Positions 14,901-27,500 of a DNA stretch of 64,000 nt are shown in pieces. Below the pieces are notes generated by a model. It was not told the origin of the DNA, searched no databases, and worked only from the letters and a program-made list of their open reading frames with translations. Each line of letters begins with the position of its first letter. Position 1 is the first letter of the stretch. Source of the stretch: Zygnema cylindricum (lineage: Eukaryota; Streptophyta; Zygnematophyceae; Zygnematales; Zygnemataceae); contig JBBHKE010000176.1 in NCBI GenBank assembly GCA_037447655.1, positions 310,001 to 374,000 of the forward strand. The letters are read 5' to 3'. Made by a program: the position numbers and the translations under genes.

Positions 14901-17900
14901 CAAGAATGGATACCTTACTTACACAAACAGTTAGCTATAACAAACATTGCTACTAAAATTACACAAACGATCAGCAATAACAAAAAATGTTACCAAAATT
15001 ACACAAATAATTAGCAATTACAAAAATTGTTACCTAAATTACAGAAAAAGATAGCGATAACAAAAATTGTTATCTAAATTACACAAATTGTTAGCGATAA
15101 TAAGAATTGTTACCTAAATTACACAAACTATTAGCAATAACATGAATTGTAACCTAAATTACACATATTGTTAGCGATAACAAGAATGTTTACCTACATT
15201 ACACAAACAGTTGGCGATAACACGAATTATTACCAAAATTACACAAACTATTAGCGATAACAATAATTGATACCCCAATTACACAAACTGTTAGCGATAA
15301 GAAAAATTGTAACCTAAATAACACAAACAGTTAGCGATAATAAGAATTGTTACCTAAATTACAGGAACATTTAGCGCTAAGAGGAATTGTTATTAATATT
15401 ATACAAAGTGTAAGCGATAACAGGAATTCTAATATAAATTAGAAAAACAGTTAGCGCTAACAGGAATTGTTATTTAACTTACACAAACTGTTAGTGGTAT
15501 CAAAAATGGTTACCTAACTGACACAAATAGTTAGCGATAACAAGAATTGTTACCTAAATTACACAAACTCTTAGCAATAACAAAAAATGTTACCAAAATT
15601 ACACAAACAATTAGCGAGAACAAGAATTGCTACCTAAATTAGAGAAAAAGTTAGCGATAACACGAATTCTTACCAAAATTACACAAACTGTTAGCGATAA
15701 CAATAATTGTTACCCCGATTACACAAACTGTTAGAGATAACAAAAATGATTACCTAAATAACACAAACAGTTAGCGATAACAAGAATTGTTAACTAAATT
15801 ATAGGAACATTTAGCGCTAAGAGGAATTGTTATTTAAATTACTCAAACCATTAGCGATAACAGGAATTGTTACCTTATTACACAAAGAGTTAGCGCTAAC
15901 AAGAATAGTTACCTAACTTACACAAACTATCACGAATAACAAGAATTGTTACCTAAATTACACAAACTGTAAGCGATAACAAGAATTGTTACCTAAATTA
16001 CACAAACATTTAGCGATTACAAAAATTGTTACCTAAATTACACAAACAGGTAGCGCTAACACGAATTGTTATCAAACTTACACAAATTGTAGTGCTAACA
16101 AAAATGGTTACGTAACTTACACAAATAGTAAGGGATAACAAGATTGTTTCCTAAATTACACAAACAGTTATAGCTAACAAGAATTGAAACCTAAATTACA
16201 CAATGATTTAGTGATAACAAGAATTGTGTCCTAAATAACACAAGCAGTTAGCGATAACAGATATTGTTATCTAAATTACAGAAACTGTTAGCGATAACAT
16301 GAAATGTTACCTAAATTACACAAATTGTTAGCGATAACAAGAATTGTAATCTAAATTACACAAATAGTTAGCGCTAACAGGAATTGTTATCTAACTTACA
16401 CAAGCTGTTAGAGCTATCAAGAATAGTTACCTAACTTAACAAAGAGTTAGTGATAAATGAATTGTTACCTAAATTACACAAACTGTTAGCAACAAGAACA
16501 AATAATACCAAAATTACACAAACAATTAGCGATAACAAGAATTGTTACCTTAATTACAGAAAAAGTTAGCCATAAAAAAAATTGTTATCTAAATTACACA
16601 AACTATTAGCGATAACATGAATTATAATCTAAATTACACAAACTCTTAGCGATAACTATTTTTTTTACCTATATTAGACAAATTGTTAGCGATAACAAGA
16701 ATGGTTACCAAACCTACACAAACAGTTAGCGATAACATGAATTGTTACCAAAATTTCACAAACTGTTAGCGATATCATTAATTGTTACGTAAATTACACA
16801 AACAGGTAGCGCTAACAAGAATTGTTATCTAACTTGTACAAACTATTAGAGCTAACAAGAATTGTTACCTAAATTAGTGAAATAGTTAAGGATATAAGCA
16901 TTATTATCTAACTTAGAGAAATTGTTAGCGCTAAAATGAATAGTTCCCTAACTTACACAAACTGTTAGCAATAACATAAATTGTTACCTTAATTACATAA
17001 ACAATTAGCGATAACAAGAATTGTTACCTAAATTACAGAAACCGTTAGCGATAACAAGAATTGTTACCTAAATTACAGAAATAGTTAGCGTTAACAACAA
17101 TTATTACCTTAATTACACAAAAAGTTAGCAGTAACAAGAATGGTTACCTAACTTACACAAAGAGTTAGCGATAACACGAATTGTTACCTAAATTACACAA
17201 AGCGTTAGCGATAACAAGAATTGTTACCTAAATTACACAAACAATTAGCAATAACAAGAATTTTTACCTATATTACACAAACAGTTAGGGATAACATGAA
17301 TTGTTACCTAAATAACACAAACTCTTAGCGATAACAAGAATTCTTACCTATATTATAAAAATAGTTAGCGATAAGAAACATTGTTATATAACTTACAAAA
17401 ACTGTTAGCCCTAACATAAATGGTTACCTAATTTACAGAAACTTTTAGCAATAACAAGAATTGTTACCTTAATTACACAAACCGTTAGCGATAACAAAAT
17501 TGTTACCTAAATTTCACAAAAGGTTAGCGATAACAAGAATTGTTATCTAAATTACACAAACTGTTAGCAATAACAGAATTATTACCTGAATTGCACAAAC
17601 TTTTAGCGCTAACAAGAATGGTTACCTACCTTACACAAGAGTTAGCGATAACAAGAATTGTTATCTAAATTACACAAACAATTAGCGATAACACGAATTG
17701 TTACCTAAATTACACAAACAATTAGCGATAACAAGAGTTGTTACCTAAATTACACAAACAATTAGCGAAAACAAGAATTGTTACCTAAATTACACAAACA
17801 GTTATCGATAACAGGAATTGTTACCTAAATTACACAAACTGTTAGCGATAACAAGAATTGTTGCCTAAATTACATAAACAGTTTTCGCCAACGTGAATTG

Positions 17901-18164
17901 TTACCTAAATTTCACAAACTGTTTGCGATAACAGGAGTTGTTACCTATTTAACACAAACTGTTAGCGATAACAGGAATTGTTACCTAAATTACACAAACT
18001 GTTAGCGCTAATAGAAATTGATATTTAACTTACACAAACTGTTAGCGATATCAAGAATTGTTACCTAAATTATAGAAACAATTAGCGATAACAAGAATTG
18101 TTACCTAAATTATATAAGCAATTAGGGATAACAGGAATTGTTACCTAAATACCAAAAACTGTTA

Positions 18165-18169
18165 GGGAT
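18165..18169. repeat. Target-site duplication GGGAT, left copy of solo LTR
   Basis: GGGAT directly precedes the TGTTG start of the LTR and is repeated directly after its CAACA end at 19059-19063. Joining the left flank ending GTTAGGGAT to the right flank after the second copy gives GTTAGGGATAAGAAGAATTG, an intact satellite monomer. Confidence 0.93.
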
Positions 18170-18297
18170 TGTTGTTTTTAAAAGCTTTATTCCTCTCTAT
18201 ATTTTGTGAGAAGAAGCCTCAAGACTTAGAAATATTTTTAGAGTTGTTACTTGATTCTACGTAGCACAATTAGTATGAAGACGTCACTACAGTATTG

Positions 18298-18327
18298 TTC
18301 GTGACAAGATATACTTCGTGACAAGAT
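18298..18327. repeat. Short direct repeat inside solo LTR
   Basis: TTCGTGACAAGAT occurs at 18298-18310 and again at 18315-18327, a 17-bp period. Short tandem motifs of this kind are common in LTR U3 enhancer regions; a regulatory role is only a guess. Confidence 0.6.
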
Positions 18328-18718
18328 TTACAAGAAGTCATTTATTGAACAATTTTATGTGATAAGAAAGATTACGAAATGGCGCGCACTACTTAATTAT
18401 GACATACTGTCCGATAGACAAGATCGGACCGACAAAGACCTACCAGAATCTGAAAGTGGACCTCAATGACGCCGCGGCAAGTTTCGTCACGTATAATGTT
18501 TTAATGTCGGTGGTGACTTTGTGGAAACGGGAGTTTGTCATCTCACGTAATTGTATATTAGTGTGTACGATTAGTAATAGACGTCCGTAGACAATTAAGG
18601 TTCGTCTGTACTGTACTAAACAGTAGACACCGAAGATGAATTTAACATATATCAGGTATTTAGTTAGTGTACATTAGAGTACGGTTAAATAGTACCGTAA
18701 CATTCTTTACAGTGCTGT

Positions 18719-18760
18719 GATTGGCTAATTAGACAGTAGTAGAATATATTTGTATAAATT
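18719..18760 (+). promoter_or_regulatory. Candidate LTR promoter (inverted CCAAT plus TATA-like)
   Basis: GATTGGCT (an inverted CCAAT box) at about 18719 is followed about 30 bases later by TGTATAAATT at 18751-18760, a TATA-like element on the plus strand. The layout would suit an LTR transcribed in plus orientation, but in AT-rich DNA such matches are frequent, so this is tentative. Confidence 0.3.
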
Positions 18761-19058
18761 CTAGGACTTAGCTACTTTCATGTATTGCTTGTACAAGGTT
18801 TCAAAAGGCACGTTTAAGCATTTTAAGGGATATTTATTCGGCTATATCTCTAGGTTTATTAGAGCGTTTTGCTTGAAACTTTGTGAGTTGTCAGCACACG
18901 TGGTAAACTACATGCTGAGTTAGTTTGGGGCCATTTGGCTATATTGATTGCTTTGTGCAGTGGGCCGAAGTTGGTATATTGAGTGCTTCCCCTTTTAGTT
19001 CTGTAATGGCTTGTGATCTAGTGGCAGTTGGTGCTACTACGGTTGTCACAGAACAACA

Positions 19059-19063
19059 GGGAT
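19059..19063. repeat. Target-site duplication GGGAT, right copy of solo LTR
   Basis: Exact match to 18165-18169, directly after the CAACA end of the LTR. The satellite continues from here in register. Confidence 0.93.
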
Positions 19064-22000
19064 AAGAAGAATTGTTACCTAAATTACACAAACTGTTAGC
19101 GATATTAAAATTTGTTACGTAAATTACACAAGGAATTAGCGATAATAGGAATTGTTATCTAAATTACACAAACTGTTAGCGATAATAGGAATTGTAATCT
19201 AAATTACACAAACAGTTAAAGCTAACAAGAATGGCTACCTAACTTACACAAACAGATAGCTATAACAAGAATTGTTACCTAAATTACACAAACAATTAGC
19301 GATAACAAGAATTGTTACCTAAATTACAGAAATTGTTAGTGATAACATGAATTGTTATCTTAAATACACACACTGTTATGGATAACAAGAATTGTAACCT
19401 AAATTACACAAACTGTTAGCGATAGTAGGAATTGTTACCTAAATTACACAAATTGTGAGGGATAATAAGAATTGTTATCTAAATTACACAAACAGTTAGC
19501 GATAACAAGAACTGTTACCTAAATTACACAAACAGTTAGCGTAAGAAAAATTGTTACTTAAATTACACAAATAGTTAGAGCTAACAACAATATCTAACTT
19601 ACACAAACTGTTAGAGCTAACAATAATGGTAACCTAACTTACAGAAACAGTTAGCGATAACAAGAATTGTTACCTAAATTACACAAACTGTTAGCAATAA
19701 CAAAAATTGTTACATAAATTATAAAACCAGATAGCGATAACAAGAATTATTATCTAACTTACACAAACTATTAGCGCTAACAAAAATGGTTACCTAACTT
19801 ACATAAACTTTTAGCGATAACAAGAAATGTTATCTAAATTACAAAAACTTTTAGCGATAACACAGATTGTTACCTAAATTACACAAAAATTAGCGATACC
19901 AACAACTAATATCTAAATTACACAAAGAATTGGCGATAACAAGAATTGTTACCTAAATTATAGAAACAATTAGCGCTAACTAGAATTGTTACCTAAATTA
20001 CACAAATTATTAGCGCTAACAGGAATTGTTTCCTAACTTACACAAACTAGTAAGGATAACATGAATTGATATCAAAATTATACAAACAGTTAGCAATAAG
20101 AATACTTGTTACCTAAATTACATAAACAATTAGCGATAACAAGAATTGTTACCTTAATTACATAAACAATTAGCGATAACAGGAATTGTTACCTAATTAA
20201 CAGAAACTCTTAGTGCTAACAAGAATTGTTACCTAAATTACACAAACACTTAGTAATAACAAAATTTGTTACGTAAATTACACAAGCAGTTAGCGATAAT
20301 AAAAATTGTTATCTAAAATTACACAACTTGTTAGCGATAACAATAATTGTTACCTAAATTATACAAATTGTTAGTGATAACTAGAATTGTTACCAAACTT
20401 ACACAAACTGTTAGCGCTAACAGGATTTGTTACCTAACTTACACAAACTCTTAGAGATAAGAAGAATTGTTTCCTAAATTACGAAAACAGTTAGCGCCAA
20501 CACGAATTCTTACCTCAATTACACAAATTGTTTGCGCTAACAGGAATTGTTACCTAACTTACACAAACAGCTAGCGATAACATGAATTGTAACCTAAATT
20601 AAACAAATAGTTAGCAATAAGAAAAATTGTTACCTAAATTAAAGAAACAGTTAGCGATAACAAGAATTATTACCTAAATAACAGAAACTGTTAGCGATAA
20701 CAAGAATTGTTACCTAAATAACAGAAACTGTTAGCGATAACAAGAATTGTTACCTAAATTACACAAAGAGTTAGCGCTAACATGAATTGTTACCTAAATT
20801 ACATAAACAGTTAGCGCTAACAGGAAATTGTTATTTAAATTACACAAACCGTTAGCGATAACAAGAATTGTAATCTAAATTACACAAACACTTAGCGCTA
20901 ACAGGAATTGTTATCTAACTTACACAAACTGTTAGAGCTATGAAGAATAGTTATCTAACTTACACAAATAGTTAGTGATAAAATGAATTGTTACCTAAAT
21001 TACACAAACTGTTAGCAATAACAAGATTGTTTCCTAAATTACACAAACAATTATTGCTAACTAGAATTGATACCTTAATTACACAAACAATTAGTGATAA
21101 TAAGAATTGTTACCTAAATAACACAAGTTATTAGGGATAACAGAAATTGTTATCTAAATTACAGAATTAGTTAGCGATAAGATGAATTGTTACCTAAATT
21201 ACACAAACTGTTAGCGATAACAAGAATATTTGCCTAAATTACAGAAACTGTTAGCGCTAACAGGAAATTTTACCTAAATCATAGAAATAGTTAGCGATAA
21301 GAAACATTGTTATCTAACTTACAAAAACTGTTAGCCCTAATATAAATGGTTACCTTTTTTACAGAAATTGTTAGCAATAACAGGAATTGTTACCTAAATT
21401 ACAGAAATTGTTAGCAATAACAAGAATTGTTACCTTAATTACACAAATAGTTAGCGATAACAAGAATTGTTATCTAAATTACCTAAACTGTTAGCAAAAA
21501 CATGAATTATTACCTTAATTACACAAACTTTTAGCGCTAAAAGAATGGTTACCTAACTTACACAAAGAGTTAGCGATAACAATAATTGTTATCTAAATTA
21601 CAGAAACAGTTAGCGATAACAGGAATTCTTACCTAAATTACAAAAACAATTAGCGATAACAAGAATTGTTACCTAAATTACACAAACAATTAGCGATAAC
21701 AAGAATTGTTACCTAAATTATACAAAAAGTTATCGATTATAGGAATTGTTACCTTAATTACACAAACAATTAGTGATAACAAGAATTGTTGCCTAAATTA
21801 CACAAACACTTTTTGCCAACGTGAATTGCTACCTAAATTACATATATACAATTAGCGATAAGAGGAGTTGTTACCTAAATTACACAAACTGTTAGCGATA
21901 ACAGGAATTGTTACCTAAATTACAAAAACTGTTAGGGCTATTAGAAATTGATATCTAACTTACACAAATTGTAAGCGATATCAAGAATTGTTACCTTAAT

Positions 22001-23090
22001 TAGATAAACAGTTAGCGATAACATGAATTGTTACCTAATTAACAGAAACTGTTAGTGATAACAAGAATTGTTACCTAAATTACAGAAACACTTAGTGATA
22101 ACAAAATTTGTTACGTAAATTACACAAGCAGTTAGCGATAACAGGAATTGTTATCTAAACTATATAAACAATTAGGTGATACCAAGAATTGTTACCAAAC
22201 TTACACAAACAGTTAGCGCTAACAAGATTTGTTACCTAACTTACACAAACTGTTAGAGATAAGAAGAATTGTTTCCTAAATTACAAAAACAGTTAGCGCT
22301 AACACGAATTCTTACCTAAATTACACAAACTGTTTGCGCTTACATGAATTGTTGCCTAACTTACACAAACTGTTAGCGATAACAGGAATTGTTATCTAAA
22401 TAACACAGACAGTAAGCGATAACAAAAATTGTTAGCTAATTTACACAGACAGTTAGCGATAACAAGAAATGTTACCTAAATTACACAAACAGTTAGCAAT
22501 AACAAAAATTATTTCCTAAATTACAAAAACAGATATCGATAACAAGAATTGTTATCTAACTTACACAATTTGTTAGCGATAACAAGAATTGTTATCTAAA
22601 TATTACAAATAGTAGGCAATAACATGAATTGTTACCTAACTTACACAAATTGTTAGTGCTAACAAGAATTTGTACCTAAATTACACAAGCAGGTAGCGAT
22701 AACAAGAATTGTTATCTAAATTAAACAAACTATTAGCGATAACAGAAATTGTTTTCTAAATTACACAAACAATTAGCGATAAGAAGAATTGTTACGTAAA
22801 TTACAGAAACAGTTAGCGTTAACAAGAATTGTTACCTAAATTACACAAACTGTTAGCGATAACAAGAATTGATGCCTAAATTACACAAACAATTAGCGAT
22901 AACTAGAATGGTTACTTAACTTACAGAAACGATTAGCGCTAACATGAATTGTTATTTAACTTAAAAACACACTGTTAGCGATAACCATAATTGATACCTA
23001 AATTTCACAAACAGTTAGCGATAACAAAAATTATTATCTAACTTACACAAACTGTTAAAAAATAACAGGAATTGTTCTCTAATTTACACA
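19064..23090 (+). repeat. 40-bp satellite array, forward orientation, inner part
   Basis: Same monomer and orientation as 1-18169, about 100 units. Both monomer types are present, with many diverged copies. It ends at AATTTACACA, where the orientation reverses. No gene or other insertion seen. Confidence 0.97.
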
Positions 23091-23110
23091 AGTATGTGTA
23101 ATTTAGGTAA
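23075..23110. other. Orientation switch of the satellite (inverted-repeat centre)
   Basis: Left of 23091 the monomer ends TTACACA; then comes a 4-bp spacer AGTA (23091-23094), then TGTGTAA and the reverse-complement satellite. TTACACA/TGTGTAA is a perfect 7-bp dyad, and similarity then continues on both sides only at ordinary between-monomer level. The first right-arm units, read in reverse, match about 10480-10570 of the left arm (both carry a CTCAAACTATTAG unit followed by ACCCAAATTACAACAATTG) and not the units directly left of the centre. Confidence 0.9.
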
Positions 23111-24079
23111 CAATTCTTGTTATCGTTAACAATTGTTGTAATTTGGGTAACATTTCCTGTTATCCCTAATAGTTTGAGTAATTTAGGTAACAATTCTTAT
23201 TATCATTAACACTTTGTGTAATTTAGATTACAATTCATGTTATTGCTAACAGATTGTGTAATTTAGATAACAATTCTTGTTATCGCTAACTCTATCTGTA
23301 ATTTAGGTAACAATTCTTGTTATCACTAATTGTTTGTGTAATTTAGGTAACAATTTTTGTAATCGCTAACAGTTTGTGTAATTTAGGTAACTATTCCTGT
23401 TATCGCTAATTGCTTGTGTAAGTTAGGTAACCATTCTTGTTAGCTCTAACAGTTTGTGTAAATTAGATAACATTTCCTGTTATCGCTAACAGTTTGTGTC
23501 ATTTAGATGACAATTCTTGTTATCGCTAACGATTTGTGTGAGTTAGGTAACAGTTCGTGTTAGCGCAAATAGTTTGTGTAATTTAGGTAATAATTATTGT
23601 AAGCGCTAACTGTTTGTGTAATTTGTGAAACAATTCTTCTTATCGCTAACTGTTTGTGTAATTTAGGTAACAATTATTGTTATCGCTAACAATTTGTGTA
23701 ATTTAGAGAACAATTTCTGTTATCGCTAACTTTTTGTGTAATTTAGGTTATAATTCTTGTTATCGCTAATTGTTTCTGTAGTTAAGGTAACAATTTTTGT
23801 AATCGGTAACAGTTTGTGTAATTTAGGTAACTATTCCTGTTATTGCTAATTGTTTATGTAAGCTAGGTAACCATTCTTGTTAGCTCTAACGATTTGTGTA
23901 AGTTAGGTAACACTTCCTGTTAGCGCAAACAGTTTGTGTAATTTAGGTAATAATTCATGTTAGCGCTAACTGTTTGTGTAATTTAGGTCACAATTCTTGT
24001 TATCGCTGACAGTTTGTGTAATTTAGGTAACAATTCTTGTTATCGCTAACTGTTTGTGTAATTAAGATATCAATTCCTA

Positions 24080-24540
24080 ATATTGCTACCAGTTTAAGTT
24101 AGGAAACATTTCCTGTTAGCGTTAATAATTTGTGTAATTTAGGTAACAAATCCTGTTAGGGCTAATTGTTTGTGTAATTTAGGTAACACCCGTGTTATCG
24201 CTTATTGTTTTTGTAATTTAGATAACAATTTTTGTTATCGCTAATAGTTTGTGTAAGTTACATATCAATTTCGATTAGGGCTAACAGTTTGTATAAGTTA
24301 GGTAACAATTCTTGTTATCGCTAACACTTTGTGTAATTTAGGTAACAATTCTTGTTTTCGCTAATAGTTTGTGTAGTTTAGGTAACAATTCTTGAAAGCG
24401 CTAATAGTTTCTGTAATTTAGGTAACAATTTTTGTTATCTTTAATTGTTTATGTAATTTAGATAACAATTCTTGTTATTGCTAACATTTTGTGTAATTTA
24501 GGTAAAAATTATGTTATCGCAAACAGTTTGTGTAATTTAG
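24080..24540 (-). repeat. Marker block, inverted copy 1
   Basis: Read as reverse complement it carries, in order, the ACACAAAATGTTAGC, GCGCTTTCAAG, CCTAAACTACACAAA, GCGAAAACAAG and GATATGTAACTTACAC units and the truncated GTTTCCTAACTTAAACTG unit. This is closest to 3190-3690, apart from a missing monomer and point changes. It links the two arms as inverted copies of a common segment. Confidence 0.85.
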
Positions 24541-27500
24541 ATAACTATTTTTGATATCGCTAAGTGCTTCTGTAATTTAGGTAACAATTGTTGATATCGC
24601 TAATTGTTTTTGTAATGTAAGTAACAATTCTTCTTATCGCTAACTGATTGTGTAATTTAGGTATTAATTCTTGTTAGCGCAAACTGTTTAGGTAATTTAG
24701 TAAACAATTATTGTTATCGCTAACAGTTTGTGTAACTTAGGTAACCATATTTGTTAGCGCTAACAGCTTGTGTAATTTATATATCAATTCTTGTTATTGC
24801 TAACTGTTTGTGTAATTTAGGTAACAATTCTTGTTAGCATTAACACTTTGTGTAAGTTAGGTGACAATCCTTGTTATCACTAACTGTTTGTAAAATTTAG
24901 ATAACAATTCTTGTTATTGCTAACATTTTGTGTAAGTTAGATAACAATTCATGTTATTGATAACTGTTTGTGTAATTCAGGAAACAATTCTTGTTATTGC
25001 TAATTTTTTGTGTAAGTTAGGTAACAATTCTTGTTATCGCTAATTGTTTGTGCAATTTAGGTAACAATTCTTGTTATCTCTAATTGTTTATGTAATTTAG
25101 ATAACAATTCTTGTTATCGCTAACTATTTGTGTAATTTAGGTAATAACTCTTGTTATCGCAAACAGTTTGTGTAAGTAAGGTAACAATTCCTATTAGCGC
25201 AAACAGCTTCTGTATTTTAGGAAACAATTCTTCTTATCGCTAATTGTTTGTGTAAGTTAGGTAACAATTCTTGTTAGCCCTAACAATTTGTGTAAGTTAG
25301 GTAACAATTATTGTTATCGCTAAATGTTTGTGTAATTTAGGTCACAATTATTGTTATCGCTAACAAATTGTGTAATTTACATAACAATTCTTGTTATCGC
25401 TAACTGTTTGTGATATTTAGGTCACAATTCTTGTTTTCGCTAATTGTTTGTGTAATTTAGGTAACAATTATTGTTATCGCTAACAGTTTGTGTAATTTAG
25501 GTAACAATTCCTGTTAAAGCTAACTATTTGTGTAATTTAGAAATCAATTCCTGTTATGGCTAACAGTTTGTATAAGTTAGGAAACAATTTCTATTAGCGC
25601 TAAGAATTTGTGTAAGTTAGGTAATAATTCTTCTTATCGCTAACTATTTGTGTAATTTAGGTAACAATTCTTGTTATCGCTAAGAGTTTGTGTAATATAG
25701 GTAACCATTCTTGTTATTGCTAACAGTTTGTGTAATTTAGGTAACAATTCTTGTTAGCGCTAACAATTTGTGTAAGTTTGGTAACAATTATTGCTATCGC
25801 TAACTATTTGTGTAATTTAGGTAACAATTATTATTATCGCTAGCAGTTTGTGTAATTTAGATAACAATTCTTGTATCGCTAAATATTTGTGTAGTTTAGG
25901 TAACAATTTTTGTTATTGCTAATTGTTTGTGTAATTTAGGTAATAATTCTTGTTATCAATAACAATTTCTGTAATTTAGATAAAAATTATTGTTATCGCT
26001 AATAGTTTGTGTAAGTTAGATATCAATTCATATTAGCGCTAACAGTTTGTGTAAATTAGGTAATAATTATTCTTATCGCTAACTATTTGTGTAATTTAGG
26101 TAACAATTGTTGTTATCGCTAAATATTTGTGTAATATATGTAACAATTATTGTTATTGCTAACAGTTTGTGTAATTTAGGTAACAATTCTTGTTATCGCT
26201 AACAGTTTGTGTAATTTAGGGAACACTTCTTGTTATCCCATACAGTTTGTTTAATTAAGATTAAAATTCTTGTTATTGCTAAGAGTTTGTGTAATTTAGA
26301 TAACAATTCTTGTTATCGCTAACTGTTTCTGTAATTTAGATAACAATTCTTGTTATCGCTAACTATTACTGTAATTTAGGTAACAATTCGTGTTATCGCA
26401 AAATGTTTGTGTAATTTAGGCAACAATTCTTGTTATCGCTAATTGTTTGTGTTATTTAGGTAACAACTCTTGTTATCGCTAATTGTTTGTGTAATTTAGG
26501 TAACAATTCCTGTTATCGCTAACTGTTTGTGTAATTTAGAAAACAATTGTTGTTATCGTTAAAGGTTTGTGTAATTTAGGTAACAATTATTGTTATCGCT
26601 AAGAGTTTGTGTAATTTGGGTAACAATTCGTGCTTTTGCTAACAATTTGTGTAATTTAGGTAACAATTCTTGTTATCATTAACAGGTTGTGTAATTTAGG
26701 TAACAATTCCTGTTATCGATAAAAGTTTGTGTAATTTAGATAACAATTTTTGTTATCGTTAACAGTTTGTGCAATTTAGGTTACAATTCATGTTAGCGCA
26801 AACTGTTTGTGTACTTTAGGTAACAATTCTTGTTATCGCTAATTGTTTGTGTAATTTAGGTAAAAACTCTTGTTATCGCTAATTGTTTGTGTAATTTTGG
26901 TAACGATTCTTGCTATTGCTAACTGTTTGTGTAATTTAGATAACAATTCTTTTTATCGCTAACAATTTGTGTAAGTTAGATATCAATTCCTATTAGCTCT
27001 AACAGTTTGTGTAAGTTAGGTAACAATTCTTGTTATCGTTGACAGTTTGTGTAATTTAGGAAACAAATCTCGTTATCGCTAATTTTTTGTGTAATTTAGG
27101 CAACAACTCTTGTTATTGTTAATTGTTTGTGTGATTTAGGTAACAATTCCTGCTATCGCTAACTGTTTGTGTAATTTAGATAACAATTTTTGTTATTGCT
27201 AACTATTTGTGTAATTTAGGTAACAATTTTTGTTATCCTTAACTGTTTGTGTAAGTTAGGTAACCATTCTAGTTATCGCTAATTGTTTGTGTAATTTAGG
27301 TAACAATTCTTGTTATCGGTAAAAGTTTGTGTAATTTAGGTAAAAATCCTTTTATTTCTAATAGTTTGTGTAATTTAGGTAACAATTCTTGTTATTGCTA
27401 ACAGTTTGTGTAATTTAGGTAACAATTCCTATTATCACTAATAGTTTGTGTAATTTAGATTACAATTTCTGTTATCACTAATTGTTTAGGGATTAATTCT

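Larger units (their letters stand above)
1..18169 (+). repeat. 40-bp satellite array, forward orientation, left part
   Basis: Continuous head-to-tail tandem repeat of a 40-bp unit, visible because the text re-registers every two 60-base lines (three monomers). The core reads GATAACAAGAATTGTTACC followed by TAAATTACACAAA, then a variable CAGTTAGC/CTGTTAGC/CAATTAGC joint. The unit is about 30% GC. It holds several TAA triplets, and 40 is not a multiple of 3, so every frame is stopped within a few units and no long ORF exists. Two monomer types are mixed (see findings). Roughly 450 monomers; the array already runs at base 1, so it starts outside the window. Some monomers are truncated, for example near 3655 and 8850. 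A partial internal duplication of the TTACACAAA segment lies near 2900. No host gene, tRNA or rRNA is seen here. Confidence 0.97.
18170..19058 (+). mobile_element. Solo LTR, 889 bp, probably Ty1/copia type
   Basis: Unique, non-satellite sequence starting TGTTGTTTTTAAAAGC and ending CACAGAACAACA. The ends form a 7-bp inverted repeat (TGTTGTT/AACAACA) with canonical TG...CA, and perfect 5-bp GGGAT duplications flank it. There is no internal region, polypurine tract or primer site, so this is a solo LTR left by LTR-LTR recombination. The final nine bases AGAACAACA are identical to the 3' end of the copia LTR in this window. That supports the plus orientation and the same superfamily, although the bodies show no obvious similarity by eye. 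In plus orientation an ATG at 19006 opens a frame that reads off the LTR end as ...TTVVTEQQ. A 63-codon ORF inside (18399-18590) has no recognisable content. Identity as an LTR is firm; family and orientation are inferred. Confidence 0.92.

Noticed and set aside
18399-18590. 63-codon plus-strand ORF inside the solo LTR
   Set aside because: No recognisable motif, lies wholly inside an LTR bounded by target duplications, and length is within chance expectation.
23091-23094. Sequencing fold-back artefact as cause of the orientation switch
   Set aside because: The flanking monomers on the two sides are not mirror copies of each other, and inverted marker blocks lie at differing distances.
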